Below are positions 1 to 9,971 of a stretch of DNA of 64,000 bases, one piece after another. The position numbers were made by a program, and so were the translations under genes. The first letter of the stretch is position 1. Each line of letters opens with the position of its first letter. Origin of the DNA: DASPKT01 sp035626475 (GTDB lineage: Bacteria; Pseudomonadota; Alphaproteobacteria; Azospirillales; Azospirillaceae); assembly GCA_035626475.1 (NCBI GenBank), contig DASPNP010000053.1:1-64000 (forward strand), given 5' to 3'. The notes under the pieces were generated by a model, which was not told the DNA's origin, did no database searches, and saw only the letters and a program-made list of their open reading frames with translations.

Positions 1-1596
1 GTGGCTGAGCGGCAGCACGTAGTTCTCGGAGTAGGCGTACATCATCGAGAACGTCAGCTGGTTGTGGTGGTAGCTGCGGTGCACGGGCTCCTTGGACACG
101 TAGCCCAGCGAGTCGTGCATCCAGCCCATGTTCCACTTGAAGCCGAAGCCCAGGCCCCCGACGTAGGTCGGCCGCGACACGCCGGGCCAGGCGGTGGACT
201 CCTCCGCGACGGTGATGGCGCCGCCGCCCTGGCCCTCGTCGGTGCCGTAGACCAGCTCGTTCATGCGGCGCAGGAAGTCGATGGCTTCCAGATTCTCCCG
301 CCCGCCGAAGCGGTTGGGGATCCACTCGCCCTCCTTGCGGCTGTAGTCGAGGTAGAGCATGGAGGCGACCGCATCCACGCGCAGCCCGTCGATATGGTAG
401 TGCGTCAGCCAGTACAGCGCGTTGGAGATCAGGAAGTTGGAGACCTCCGCCCGGCCGTAATTGTAGATCGCCGTGTTCCAGTCGGGATGGTAGCCCTGGC
501 GCGGGTCGGCATGCTCGTACAGGTGCGAGCCGTCGAACTCGTAGAGCCCGTGCGGGTCGTTCGGGAAGTGGCCGGGCACCCAGTCGATCAGCACGCCGAT
601 GCCGGCCTGGTGGCAGGCATCCACGAAATACTGGAAGTCCTCCGGCGTGCCGAAGCGGCTGGTCGGCGCGTAGAGCCCGACGGGCTGGTAGCCCCAGCTG
701 CCGTCGAACGGAAACTCGTTCACCGGCATGGTCTGGATGTGGGTGAAGCCCATCTCCCTGACATAGGGCACCAGCTGGTCGGCCAGTTCCCGGTAGGTCA
801 GGTAGCGGTTGTCCTCGCCGCGCTTCCACGAGCCCAGATGCACCTCGTAGATGGACATGGGCGCGCCCAGCGCGTTGCGCTCGGCCCGGCCGGCCATCCA
901 GGCATCGTCCTGCCAGCGGTGCTTGTCGTAGCGGGCGACGATGGAGGCGGTGTGGGGCCGCATCTCCGCCCGGAAGCCGTAGGGATCGGCCTTCAGCGGC
1001 AGCAGCCCGCCATGCGGCCCGACAATCTCGTACTTGTAGTGGGCGCCCTCGCCGATGCCGGGGACGAACAGCTCCCAAATGCCGGCGCCCAGGCGCAGGC
1101 GCATCACATGGATGCGGCCGTCCCAGTTGTTGAAGTCGCCGACGACCGAGACGCGGCGGGCGTTCGGCGCCCAGACGGCGAAGCGCACGCCCTGCACCCC
1201 GTCGATCGTGTCGACATGCGCGCCCATCTTCTCGTAGGAGCGCCAGTGCCGGCCCTCGGCCAGCAGGTACTGGTCCATCTCGCCCAGCAGCGGCGGGAAG
1301 CGGTAGGGATCGTCGATCTCCCAGGAATGCGGCCCGCGGCGCAGGCGCAGCCGATAGCCGAAAGGCGGCTCACCGGCGAAGGAGGCCTCGAAGAAGCCGG
1401 CCTCGTGGCGGCGGCGCAGCTCGCCCAGCGGGTTGCCGTCCAGCCCCAGCAGCTCCACCGCCTCGGCGTCCGGCCGGAAGACGCGGACCACCACCTGTCC
1501 CTCGGCGTCGGGGTCGCGGTGCGCCCCCAGCACGGCAAAGGGATCGGCGTGGTTGCCGGCGGCGATGGCGGCGATGATGTCGGTGCTGAGGGCCAT
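1..1596 (-). CDS. glgB: 1,4-alpha-glucan branching enzyme, C-terminal end beyond window
   Basis: GlgB cuts alpha-1,4-glucan chains and re-attaches the piece as an alpha-1,6 branch during glycogen synthesis in the cytoplasm. The visible 532 residues carry an N-terminal CBM48-like module followed by the GH13 barrel. The nucleophile region reads DGLRVDAV with the Asp near residue 408, and the acid/base region reads VAEEST near residue 462. Family members have about 730 residues, so roughly the last 200 lie left of the window. The start is an ATG at 1596. The gene lies 106 bp downstream of the HexR-type regulator on the same strand, which links glycogen storage to the neighbouring starch-degradation and Entner-Doudoroff genes. 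No HexR-like palindrome is visible in the 106-bp gap, so it may be co-transcribed with the regulator. Confidence 0.96.
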   Translation of the reverse strand, partial: MALSTDIIAAIAAGNHADPFAVLGAHRDPDAEGQVVVRVFRPDAEAVELLGLDGNPLGELRRRHEAGFFEASFAGEPPFGYRLRLRRGPHSWEIDDPYRFPPLLGEMDQYLLAEGRHWRSYEKMGAHVDTIDGVQGVRFAVWAPNARRVSVVGDFNNWDGRIHVMRLRLGAGIWELFVPGIGEGAHYKYEIVGPHGGLLPLKADPYGFRAEMRPHTASIVARYDKHRWQDDAWMAGRAERNALGAPMSIYEVHLGSWKRGEDNRYLTYRELADQLVPYVREMGFTHIQTMPVNEFPFDGSWGYQPVGLYAPTSRFGTPEDFQYFVDACHQAGIGVLIDWVPGHFPNDPHGLYEFDGSHLYEHADPRQGYHPDWNTAIYNYGRAEVSNFLISNALYWLTHYHIDGLRVDAVASMLYLDYSRKEGEWIPNRFGGRENLEAIDFLRRMNELVYGTDEGQGGGAITVAEESTAWPGVSRPTYVGGLGFGFKWNMGWMHDSLGYVSKEPVHRSYHHNQLTFSMMYAYSENYVLPLSH

Positions 1597-1702
1597 GTTG
1601 CTTCCTCCGTCTTGGGGGCGGGGGTGGACCGGTCCGGGATGGGACGGCGGGGTGGGGCGGGCGTGGGCGGGGCCGCCCGGGGCGGCCGACAGCAACAACA
1701 GG

Positions 1703-2545
1703 TCAGGAGGGTTTTGTCATCCGACGCTCTCGGATAGTCCGCTTCGAGCGGGCGAGGCTTTCGGCGAGGTCCGTGCCCTTGCGCAGGGCCACCGCCACCT
1801 GCAGCACGTCGACCACCACCAGATGCGCCAGGCGGGAGTTCATGGGCGTGTAGACGCTGGTGTCCTCCACAACGTCAACCAGCAGCGCGACCGTCGCCAT
1901 GTCGGCCAGCGGCGAGCCGCCCGTGGTGACCGCGATCACCTGGGCGCCGGCGTCCAGCGCCAGCTCGACGCTGTGCAGCAGCTCGCGGGTGCGGCCGGTG
2001 TGCGAGATGGCGACCACCACCGCGCCGGGGCCGAGGATGGCGGCCGACATGGCCTGGACGTGGAAATCGGTGTAGGCGACGGTGGGCACGCCCAGCCGGA
2101 AGAACTTGTTCTGCGCGTCCATGGCGACCACGCCGGACGCGCCGAAGCCGTAGAGCTCGATCCGCTCGGCCGCGGCCAGCAGCGTCACCGCGCGCTCCAG
2201 GCTCTCCGGGTTGATCTGGTTGCGCACGCGGGTCAGGCCGGTGATGGCGCGGTTGATGACCTTGGCGGCGACGTCGGCCACCGGATCCTCCGGCGACACG
2301 TCGGAATGGATGTAGGGCGTGCCGGTGGCGAGGTCCTGCGCCAGCCGCAGCTTGAAGTCCTGGAAGCCGGAGCAGCCGACCGAGCGGCAGAAGCGCACCA
2401 CCGTGGGCTGGCTGACCAGCGCCTCGCGCGCGACCTCGGAGACCGAGGCGTTGACGATCGAGTGCGGCTTGCGCAGGACGATGTCGGCGATCTTCTGCTC
2501 GGACCGCCTCAGCCCCGGCATCATGCCCCTGATACGCTCAAGCAC
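1703..2545 (-). CDS. hexR: RpiR-family transcriptional regulator, HexR type
   Basis: Members of this family sense phosphosugars (KDPG for HexR) and repress central sugar catabolism genes. The protein has an N-terminal RpiR helix-turn-helix domain (about residues 1-75, with the segment SQPTVVRFCRSVGCSGFQDF) and a C-terminal SIS sugar-phosphate domain (about 120-260, with GFGASGVVAMDAQNKFFRLG and SHTGRTRELL). The frame is open up to 2701, but family members begin close to the LERIRG segment, so I chose the GTG at 2545 (280 residues); no strong ribosome site decides this. A HexR-like palindrome at 2597-2611 lies just upstream and suggests autoregulation. Identical-type palindromes precede the amylase and zwf, which is why I call it HexR rather than a generic RpiR protein. 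The assignment to the HexR branch is inferred from sites and context. Confidence 0.88.
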   Translation of the reverse strand: MLERIRGMMPGLRRSEQKIADIVLRKPHSIVNASVSEVAREALVSQPTVVRFCRSVGCSGFQDFKLRLAQDLATGTPYIHSDVSPEDPVADVAAKVINRAITGLTRVRNQINPESLERAVTLLAAAERIELYGFGASGVVAMDAQNKFFRLGVPTVAYTDFHVQAMSAAILGPGAVVVAISHTGRTRELLHSVELALDAGAQVIAVTTGGSPLADMATVALLVDVVEDTSVYTPMNSRLAHLVVVDVLQVAVALRKGTDLAESLARSKRTIRERRMTKPS

Positions 2546-2596
2546 AGTGGTCCGTCCCCACGCGTTCCTCCCCGGCGACTCGCTGTCTGGCCGCCA

Positions 2597-2611
2597 TGTA
2601 GGGAAATTACA
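2597..2611. promoter_or_regulatory. HexR-like operator upstream of hexR
   Basis: The sequence TGTAGGGAAATTACA matches the HexR-type palindrome TGTAR-N5-YTACA. It lies 52 bp before the proposed hexR start, as expected for autoregulation. Confidence 0.7.
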
Positions 2612-2690
2612 CGCCCAAACGACAGGCTTGGCAAGTGAAAGAGACGGCGGCGCGCCCGGAGCAACCCATCGGAGGTAACGCGGTGGCCGA

Positions 2691-2705
2691 GGTAACGGCA
2701 TTACC
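2691..2705. promoter_or_regulatory. Palindrome GGTAA-N5-TTACC between hexR and the amylase gene
   Basis: The 15-mer GGTAACGGCATTACC is an inverted repeat distinct from the HexR-type sites, and a second half-site GGTAACG occurs at 2674-2680. It lies in the divergent intergenic region and could be the site of another regulator. No regulator can be assigned from sequence. Confidence 0.35.
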
Positions 2706-2830
2706 TTACGGAGGCCAGGGATAAATTAGCTTTGTTGCACTGCGTCATAGGGGGATTCCTTGCCACAGTGCCATGCGGAATCGCGGCCCGGGGCCATGAA
2801 GCCTCTTGTCAGGAAAAGGAAAGCGGGTTT

Positions 2831-2845
2831 GTAATGATACTACAA
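2831..2845. promoter_or_regulatory. HexR-like operator upstream of the amylase gene
   Basis: TGTAATGATACTACA fits TGTART-N3-AYTACA exactly. It lies 93 bp before the GTG start of the amylase, the first gene of the maltodextrin operon. Confidence 0.75.
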
Positions 2846-2937
2846 AGTGAATGGCGGCGCCGGACGCTGCGGTTCGGGGGGAGTCGGTAGGTCCCCCGGG
2901 CGCGGGAACCGGCGTAACGCTGCAGGGAGAAACGCTG

Positions 2938-4500
2938 GTGTCCAATCCGATTGTCCGGAAATCCCCGCTTCGGGGATTGCTCCATGGGTGCGCCATGGCC
3001 GCCGTGCTCGCCGCCGGCGCGACCTTCCCCCTTTCCGCGCACGCGCAGGGCGCCCAAGCCTTGCCGTCGGCCGGCACGCAGGTGGCCCAGGCCGCGCAGA
3101 AGCCGACCCGCCCCTGGGCCGAGGACGTGCTCTACTTCCTGCTGCTCGACCGATTCGCCGACGGCAGCGACAAGAACAACATGGACGTCAACCGGGACGA
3201 GCCCGGCACCTTCCATGGCGGCGACATCGCCGGCCTGACCAGGAAGCTCGACGAGCTGAAGGATCTCGGCATCACCGCGATCTGGATCAACCCGATCATG
3301 CTGAACATCCCGGGCTACGTGTCGGGCAACTTCCCGCACTGGGCCCACCACGGCTACTGGGCCGACGATTTCAGCAAGATGGACCCGCGCTTCGGCACCG
3401 AGGACGAGCTGAAGACCCTGGTGGACGAGGCGCACAAGCGCGGCATCCGCATCCTGCTGGACGTGGTCTACAACCATGCCGGCTACGGCTCGGCCTACAC
3501 CAAGCGCCCCGACGCGCGGAAGCTGCTGCGCTCGGAGGATTTCGGCACCTGCGGGCCCGAGGGCGACGACATCACCTCATGCCTCGCCGGCCTGCCCGAC
3601 TTCAAGACCGAGGACCCCGAGGTCGCGAAGATGCTGATCGAGTCGCAGATCCCGCGCGCCAAGAAGGCGGGCGTGGACGGCTACCGCCTCGACACCGTCA
3701 AGCACGTCCTGCCGGAGTTCTGGAATACCCACCGCAAGATGACGCGCGACGCCATGGGGAAGGACTTCTTCCTGCTGGGCGAGATCTTCGGGGCGGACTA
3801 CCAGGTCGCCGATCCGTATTTCGAGGCCGACCAGATGGACGGCGCGCTGGACTTCGCCTTCCAGGGCGAGACGCTGGCCTTCGTGCAGGGCAGGGGGCGC
3901 ACCGCCGCCTACAGCCGCTTCCTGCAGAAGCGCCACAAGGTGCGGCCGGGCTTCGTGATGTCGCACTACCTGTCCAGCCATGACGTGCCAGGCGCGCTGT
4001 TCCAGCTGGGCGGCGACATTCCGCGCTTCCGCCTGATGGCGGCGCTGCAGATGGCCAGCATCGGCATGCCGCAGATCTATTACGGCGAGGAGGTCGGCCG
4101 CGCCGGCGGCGACTGGCCGGAGAACCGCTCCGACATGCCCTGGACCGACGGCACCAAGCCCGGGAGCAAGGAAAAGGCGAACACCGAGCTGCGCGACTAC
4201 TACAAGCGCCTGATCGCCGCCCGCAAGGCCAACCCGGCCTTCGCCCACGGCGACTACAAGGAGCTGGCGAAGGAGGGAGACCTGCTGGTCTTCAGCCGCA
4301 GCCACGCGGAGAGCGGCAACGCCGTCGTCGTCGCGGTCAACCGCTCGGAGCAGCCGCAGCAGGGCACCGTCGCCCTGCCGGAGGCCTGGAACGGCAAGAC
4401 CGTGAAGGACGCCATCACCGGCAAGTCCCTGGGCACCGGCTCGGCCGCCTTCGCGCTGTCCGTCCCGGCGCTCACCGCCCAGTACCTCACCGTCCAGTAA
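2938..4500 (+). CDS. Secreted GH13 alpha-amylase family glycoside hydrolase
   Basis: The enzyme probably hydrolyses starch or maltodextrins outside the cytoplasm to feed the adjacent maltose-type importer. The chosen start is a GTG at 2938 with the ribosome site AGGGAGA seven bases upstream; this gives 520 residues with a clean signal peptide ending near AHA-QG. GH13 motifs are present in order: DVVYNH at residues 175-180, GYRLD with the nucleophile Asp252, LLGEIF with the acid/base Glu282, and SSHD with Asp349. The last motif normally reads NHD, so the first position is altered, but all three catalytic acids are in place. A HexR-like site lies upstream and the ABC ATPase gene follows after 20 bp. 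Exact product specificity (alpha-amylase, cyclodextrinase, neopullulanase) cannot be told from sequence alone. Confidence 0.92.
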   Translation: MSNPIVRKSPLRGLLHGCAMAAVLAAGATFPLSAHAQGAQALPSAGTQVAQAAQKPTRPWAEDVLYFLLLDRFADGSDKNNMDVNRDEPGTFHGGDIAGLTRKLDELKDLGITAIWINPIMLNIPGYVSGNFPHWAHHGYWADDFSKMDPRFGTEDELKTLVDEAHKRGIRILLDVVYNHAGYGSAYTKRPDARKLLRSEDFGTCGPEGDDITSCLAGLPDFKTEDPEVAKMLIESQIPRAKKAGVDGYRLDTVKHVLPEFWNTHRKMTRDAMGKDFFLLGEIFGADYQVADPYFEADQMDGALDFAFQGETLAFVQGRGRTAAYSRFLQKRHKVRPGFVMSHYLSSHDVPGALFQLGGDIPRFRLMAALQMASIGMPQIYYGEEVGRAGGDWPENRSDMPWTDGTKPGSKEKANTELRDYYKRLIAARKANPAFAHGDYKELAKEGDLLVFSRSHAESGNAVVVAVNRSEQPQQGTVALPEAWNGKTVKDAITGKSLGTGSAAFALSVPALTAQYLTVQ

Positions 4501-4520
4501 GCGAAAGAGAAGAGCGCCCG

Positions 4521-5663
<1,143 letters not shown>

Positions 5664-5721
5664 GCCGCACAAGAGGGATTCAGCCGCCGCACGGCGGCCG
5701 TTTCGGGAGGAAAGAAGAAAG

Positions 5722-6996
5722 ATGAGCGAGTTCAAGCATTCCACGCTCCGGCGGCTGCTGCTGCGGGTGACCGCCTTCGCGGCGCCGGCGCTGCTGGTCG
5801 CGGGCTTCGCCGGCGAGGCCGCCGCGCAGAAGCAGCTGACCGTCTGGCACGCCTACCGCGGCGGCGAGAAGGCCGCCTTCGAGAAGGCCGTGAACGCCTT
5901 CAACGAGGCCAACAAGGCGGCGGGCATCTCGGCCAAGACCCTGGCCGTGCCCTATGACGCCTATGCCGACAAGATCTCGGCCGCCGTGCCGCGCGGCACC
6001 GGCCCCGACGTCTTCATCTTCGCCCAGGACCGCCTGGGCGGCTGGATCGAGGCCGGCAACATCGTGGAGCCCGTCGACTTCTACATCGACGACCAGGTGA
6101 AGGGCCGCTTCCTGCCGAACATGATGGAGGCGGTGACCTACCGCAACACGGCCTACGGACTGCCGTTCAACTTCAAGTCCATCGCGATGATCTACAACAA
6201 GAAGGCCGTCGCGAGCCCGCCCAAGACCACCAAGGAGCTGGTGGAGTGGGCGAAGAAGAACACCGATTCCGGATCGGGCAAGTACGGCCTGGGCTATGTC
6301 TACGGCGACTTCTTCTACCATGCCGCCGTCATGAACGCCTTCGGCGGCGGCGTCTTCAAGCAGGAGGGCGCGGCGGCCCTGCCGACCGCCACGGTCAACC
6401 AGCCGGCCAACATCAAGTCGGTCGACCTGGTGATGAAGTGGTACAAGGACGACAAGATCCTCCCGGCCGAGCCCTCCACGGCGCTGATCACCTCGCTGTT
6501 CAACGAGGGCAAGACGAACATCGTCTTCTCCGGCCCCTGGTTCCTGGGCGAGGTGGACAAGAGCATCGAGGTCGGCGTCACCAACCTGCCCACGGTCGAC
6601 GAGGCCGGCGGCGCGCCGATGAAGCCCTGGATGACCATCGAGGGCCTGTACATCTCGGCGCAGAGCAAGAACAAGGAAGCCGCCTACGACCTGATCAAGT
6701 ACCTGACCTCGGACGAGGCGGCGAAGGTCATGGCCGTGGAGGGCCGCCAGCTGCCGTCCAACAAGTCGGCCTTCGCCATTCCCGAGATCGCCAACGACCC
6801 GGTCATGTCCGGCTTCCGCAAGCAGGCCGACACGGCCGTGCCGATGCCGAACTACGCGGTCATGACGCTGATGTGGTCGCCGGTCACGACGGCGATGAAC
6901 AAGATCGTCAAGGGCACCTCGGCGCCGCAGGCGGCCTTCGACGAGGCCCAGAAGTCGCTGACCACCGACATTGACGCGCTGAGGAAGACTCGATGA
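5722..6996 (+). CDS. malE: Maltose/maltodextrin-type ABC substrate-binding protein
   Basis: The periplasmic receptor delivers sugar to the MalFG-type permease. The 424 residues begin with a signal peptide ending near AAAQ and continue into a typical MalE-class two-lobed fold, with LTVWHAYRGGEKAAFEKAVN at the N-terminus, the segment GTGPDVFIFAQDRLGGWIEAG, and YGLPFNFKSIAMIYNKK, which resembles the YGLPYAVESLALIYNK region of MalE. A strong purine-rich ribosome site (GGAGGAAAGAAGAAAG) precedes the ATG. The stop codon overlaps the start of the permease gene by four bases. The amylase at the head of the operon and the Entner-Doudoroff genes downstream support an alpha-glucoside ligand; the exact chain length bound is unknown. 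Confidence 0.93.
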   Translation: MSEFKHSTLRRLLLRVTAFAAPALLVAGFAGEAAAQKQLTVWHAYRGGEKAAFEKAVNAFNEANKAAGISAKTLAVPYDAYADKISAAVPRGTGPDVFIFAQDRLGGWIEAGNIVEPVDFYIDDQVKGRFLPNMMEAVTYRNTAYGLPFNFKSIAMIYNKKAVASPPKTTKELVEWAKKNTDSGSGKYGLGYVYGDFFYHAAVMNAFGGGVFKQEGAAALPTATVNQPANIKSVDLVMKWYKDDKILPAEPSTALITSLFNEGKTNIVFSGPWFLGEVDKSIEVGVTNLPTVDEAGGAPMKPWMTIEGLYISAQSKNKEAAYDLIKYLTSDEAAKVMAVEGRQLPSNKSAFAIPEIANDPVMSGFRKQADTAVPMPNYAVMTLMWSPVTTAMNKIVKGTSAPQAAFDEAQKSLTTDIDALRKTR

Positions 6997-8957
6997 GGAC
7001 GACACGGTTTCCGGGCCTCGACGCGGGTCTCGGCCTGCTCTTCGGATTGATCCTGTTCTTCGGCATGAGCCTCTGGTTCGTGTCGCTGGAGAACCAGAAC
7101 GCCCGACGTGAAGCCGAGGTGCGCAAGACCACCGTGGCCGCGATGAGCCTCGCGGAGACGGTCGCGGCCCTGGAGACCGTGGGCGCCCCGCCGGAGGCGC
7201 TCGCCCCCGCCATCGAGAAATGGCGCGAGGGCGACGCCCTGGTGCGCGATGTCAGGCTGGTGCGCCAGCAGGGCGCCCAGCTCGTCTACAGCTCGGTCGC
7301 GGCGGACGCCGCCAAGGGCGCCCTGCCGCGCCGGCTGGTGCGTGAGGAGAAGCCGCTCTTCGACCTGACCGGGCAGCTGCGCGGCAATGTCGAGAGCAAC
7401 CGCGCCGAGGGCTACCGCCTGCCGGAGGCCCCGGTGGAGGGCGTGCGCGACGACCTGCTGCGCGTCACCGTGCCGATCTTCGTCGGCGACGCCTACTGGG
7501 GCATCGCCCAGGTCGAGCGCGAGCGCTCGACCCCGGCCGCGGGGGGGGATTACGGCCGCGCCGGGCTGATGCTGGCGGTGGCCGTGGGCGTGTTCTTCGC
7601 CCTGGCCTTCGTGCTGCGGGCGGTGCCCCTGGGCCTGCCGGACCGCTGGGTCCACCTGGCCGCCGTCGGCGTGCTGCTGGCTGTCGTCGCGGTCCTGTTC
7701 GGCCGCTACGAGCTGCAGCAGCTGGCCTCGTACGAGAAGGCGCGGGCATCCGAGGTGGCCGCCACATACCAGGGTTTCTCCGCCAGCTCGCAGGCGGCGG
7801 CGGCGCAGGTTGGGGCGACCGTGCCCAGCACCGTGCCGCTGGATGTCGACCAGTTCCGCCGCCCGCTGGGCCAGATCGGCCCGGACGGCCAGCTGAACGT
7901 GCCGAAGCTGGACGAGTCGGTGTCCGACAATGTCGGCGCCATCCGCGACCAGCTCTGGTGGACCGGCCTGCTGGCCGCCGGCCTGGCGGCGCTGTTCGCG
8001 CTGGGCCAGATGCGCCGCCTGGCCGAGACGGTGCGCGAGCACCGCAGCGCCTATTCCTACGTGCTGCCGGCCATCGTCGGCATGCTGCTGCTGGTGTTCT
8101 TCCCCTTCACCTACGGCGTCATGCTGTCCTTCACCGACCGCACCCTGCTGAACCAGGGCGTGCCGCTGACCGAGCTTTGGGTCGGGCTGGACAACTACGT
8201 GAAGATCCTCGGCCATTTCGACGTGATCCGCTGGACCGCCGACGGCTGGAGCGTGAATTACGAGAGCTTCTACTGGACGCTCTTCATCACGATCTGCTGG
8301 ACCGTGTCGAACGTCGCCATCGGCGTGACGCTGGGCCTGATGCTGGCGCTGGCGCTCAACACCGAGAACTTGCGCGGCCGCGCCATCTACCGCGTGCTGC
8401 TGATCCTGCCCTGGGCCATCCCGAACTACATCACCGCGCTGATCTGGAAAGGCATGTTCCACCAGCAGTTCGGCGTCATCAACCAGGCCATCGTCATGTT
8501 CGGCGGCGAGCCGGTGCAGTGGTTCGACGACGTGTTCACCAGCTTCATCACGGGCCTCGCCACCAACGCCTGGCTGAGCTTCCCCTTCATGATGGTGGTG
8601 AGCCTGGGCGCGCTGCAGTCGATCCCGACCGACATGTACGAGGCCGCCAAACTCGATGGCGCGACGCGCTGGCAGCAGTTCTGGAGCATCACCCTGCCGC
8701 TGCTGAAGCCGGCGCTGATTCCGGCGATCATCCTGTCGGTGGTGTGGACCTTCAACATGTTCAACGTGATCTACCTGGTGTCCGGCGGCGAGCCCGCGGG
8801 CGCCAACGAGATCCTGATCACCAAGGCCTACAAGCTGGCCTTCGAGCGCTACCAGTACGCCTACGCCGCCGCCTACAGCTTCGTGATCTTCCTGATCCTG
8901 CTGGCGTACGGCGTCTTCCAGAACAAGGTCAGCAAGGCCACGGAGCAGGTGCGATGA
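6993..8957 (+). CDS. malF: MalF-type sugar permease with an extra N-terminal sensor-like domain
   Basis: This is one of two membrane subunits of the sugar importer. The C-terminal 300 residues are a normal MalF-type permease with the EAA loop EAAKLDGATRWQQFWSITLP. The protein has 654 residues against about 300 for most family members and 514 for E. coli MalF. The additional N-terminus starts with a membrane segment (about 10-30), then an extracytoplasmic stretch of about 150 residues ending in DDLLRVTVPIFVGDAYWG and QVERE, which looks like a Cache/PAS-type sensor fold, then two membrane segments (about 190-210 and 219-237), another short exported loop and a further membrane segment near 325-342. 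The start overlaps malE by four bases. The frame is continuous with uniform codon use, so the extension is part of the gene. The sensor reading is by pattern only. Confidence 0.9.
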   Translation: MRTTRFPGLDAGLGLLFGLILFFGMSLWFVSLENQNARREAEVRKTTVAAMSLAETVAALETVGAPPEALAPAIEKWREGDALVRDVRLVRQQGAQLVYSSVAADAAKGALPRRLVREEKPLFDLTGQLRGNVESNRAEGYRLPEAPVEGVRDDLLRVTVPIFVGDAYWGIAQVERERSTPAAGGDYGRAGLMLAVAVGVFFALAFVLRAVPLGLPDRWVHLAAVGVLLAVVAVLFGRYELQQLASYEKARASEVAATYQGFSASSQAAAAQVGATVPSTVPLDVDQFRRPLGQIGPDGQLNVPKLDESVSDNVGAIRDQLWWTGLLAAGLAALFALGQMRRLAETVREHRSAYSYVLPAIVGMLLLVFFPFTYGVMLSFTDRTLLNQGVPLTELWVGLDNYVKILGHFDVIRWTADGWSVNYESFYWTLFITICWTVSNVAIGVTLGLMLALALNTENLRGRAIYRVLLILPWAIPNYITALIWKGMFHQQFGVINQAIVMFGGEPVQWFDDVFTSFITGLATNAWLSFPFMMVVSLGALQSIPTDMYEAAKLDGATRWQQFWSITLPLLKPALIPAIILSVVWTFNMFNVIYLVSGGEPAGANEILITKAYKLAFERYQYAYAAAYSFVIFLILLAYGVFQNKVSKATEQVR

Positions 8958-9886
8958 CGAGTGTCGTGACGACTCCCGCCGGCATCGCCGGTACCAAGGC
9001 CTCCAGCGGGGAGGGGGTGAAGGACCGCAGCGGCCACTGGCTGCTGCACATCGTCCTCATCGTCTTCACCTTTCTGTCCTGCTATCCGATCCTGTGGGTG
9101 CTGAGCCTGGCCTTCTCCGGCCAGCAGAGCCTCAGCATCGCCTCGATCCCGGCGGATGCCGGCTTCCTCGACCGGCTGCGGGCGATCACCCCCTGGCCGG
9201 CGACCTTCTCGCTGCAGAATTTCACCGACGTCCTGACCGAGCAGCCCTTCGCCATCTGGCTGATGAACAGCGCCATCGTGGCGGGGCTGACCACCATCGT
9301 CGGCGTCTTCCTGGCCTGCACCGCGGCCTACGCCTTCTCCCGCTTCCGCTTCCCCGGCCGGCAGAGCGGCATGCTGATGTTCCTGATCTCGCAGATGTTC
9401 CCCGGCACGCTGATGATGATCCCGCTCTACATCATCGTCGTGAGCTGGCTGGGCCTGGGCAACTCGTACTTCGGCCTGGTGCTGGTGTACGCAGTGACCG
9501 CCATCCCCTTCTGCGTCTGGATGATGAAGGGCTATTTCGACACGATCCCGATCGAGATCGAGGAATCGGCCATCATGGATGGCGCCTCGCGCTCGACGAT
9601 CTTCTTCCGCATCGTGCTGCCGCTGGCCAAGCCGGCGGTGGCGGTGACGGCGCTCTTCTCCTTCATGACCGGCTGGAACGAGTTCATCCTGGCCTCGGTG
9701 TTCATGAGCGAGGAATCGCGCTACACCGCGCCGGTAGGCCTCAAGTTCTTCGTCGGCGGCTTTTCAGCCCAGTGGGGTTATTTCGCCGCCGGATCGATCA
9801 TCGTCTCGGTCCCGGTGGTGATCCTGTTCCTGTACTTGCAGAAATACCTCGTCTCCGGTCTAACGGCGGGAGGTGTGAAGGGCTGA
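8954..9886 (+). CDS. malG: MalG-type sugar permease
   Basis: This is the second membrane subunit of the importer. The 310-residue protein has an N-terminal cytoplasmic tail, six predicted membrane segments and the EAA loop EESAIMDGASRSTIFFRIVL that contacts the ATPase. It begins with an ATG overlapping the stop of the extended malF by four bases, so the two permeases are translationally coupled. Compared with its partner it has the usual family length and no extra domain. It is the last gene of the tight amylase-importer operon; the next gene begins 85 bp later. Confidence 0.94.
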   Translation: MTSVVTTPAGIAGTKASSGEGVKDRSGHWLLHIVLIVFTFLSCYPILWVLSLAFSGQQSLSIASIPADAGFLDRLRAITPWPATFSLQNFTDVLTEQPFAIWLMNSAIVAGLTTIVGVFLACTAAYAFSRFRFPGRQSGMLMFLISQMFPGTLMMIPLYIIVVSWLGLGNSYFGLVLVYAVTAIPFCVWMMKGYFDTIPIEIEESAIMDGASRSTIFFRIVLPLAKPAVAVTALFSFMTGWNEFILASVFMSEESRYTAPVGLKFFVGGFSAQWGYFAAGSIIVSVPVVILFLYLQKYLVSGLTAGGVKG

Positions 9887-9971
9887 GGCGGCCCGTCCCG
9901 GACCGCCCAAGGCGCCCGGTCGAACGCCCCTGGTTTCCAGCAACTGTTCAAAAATTCAAGGAAGCGCAACC

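Noticed and set aside
1..1737. A plus-strand open frame opposite glgB
   Set aside because: The minus strand encodes GlgB with its catalytic residues in frame; the plus reading has no family features.
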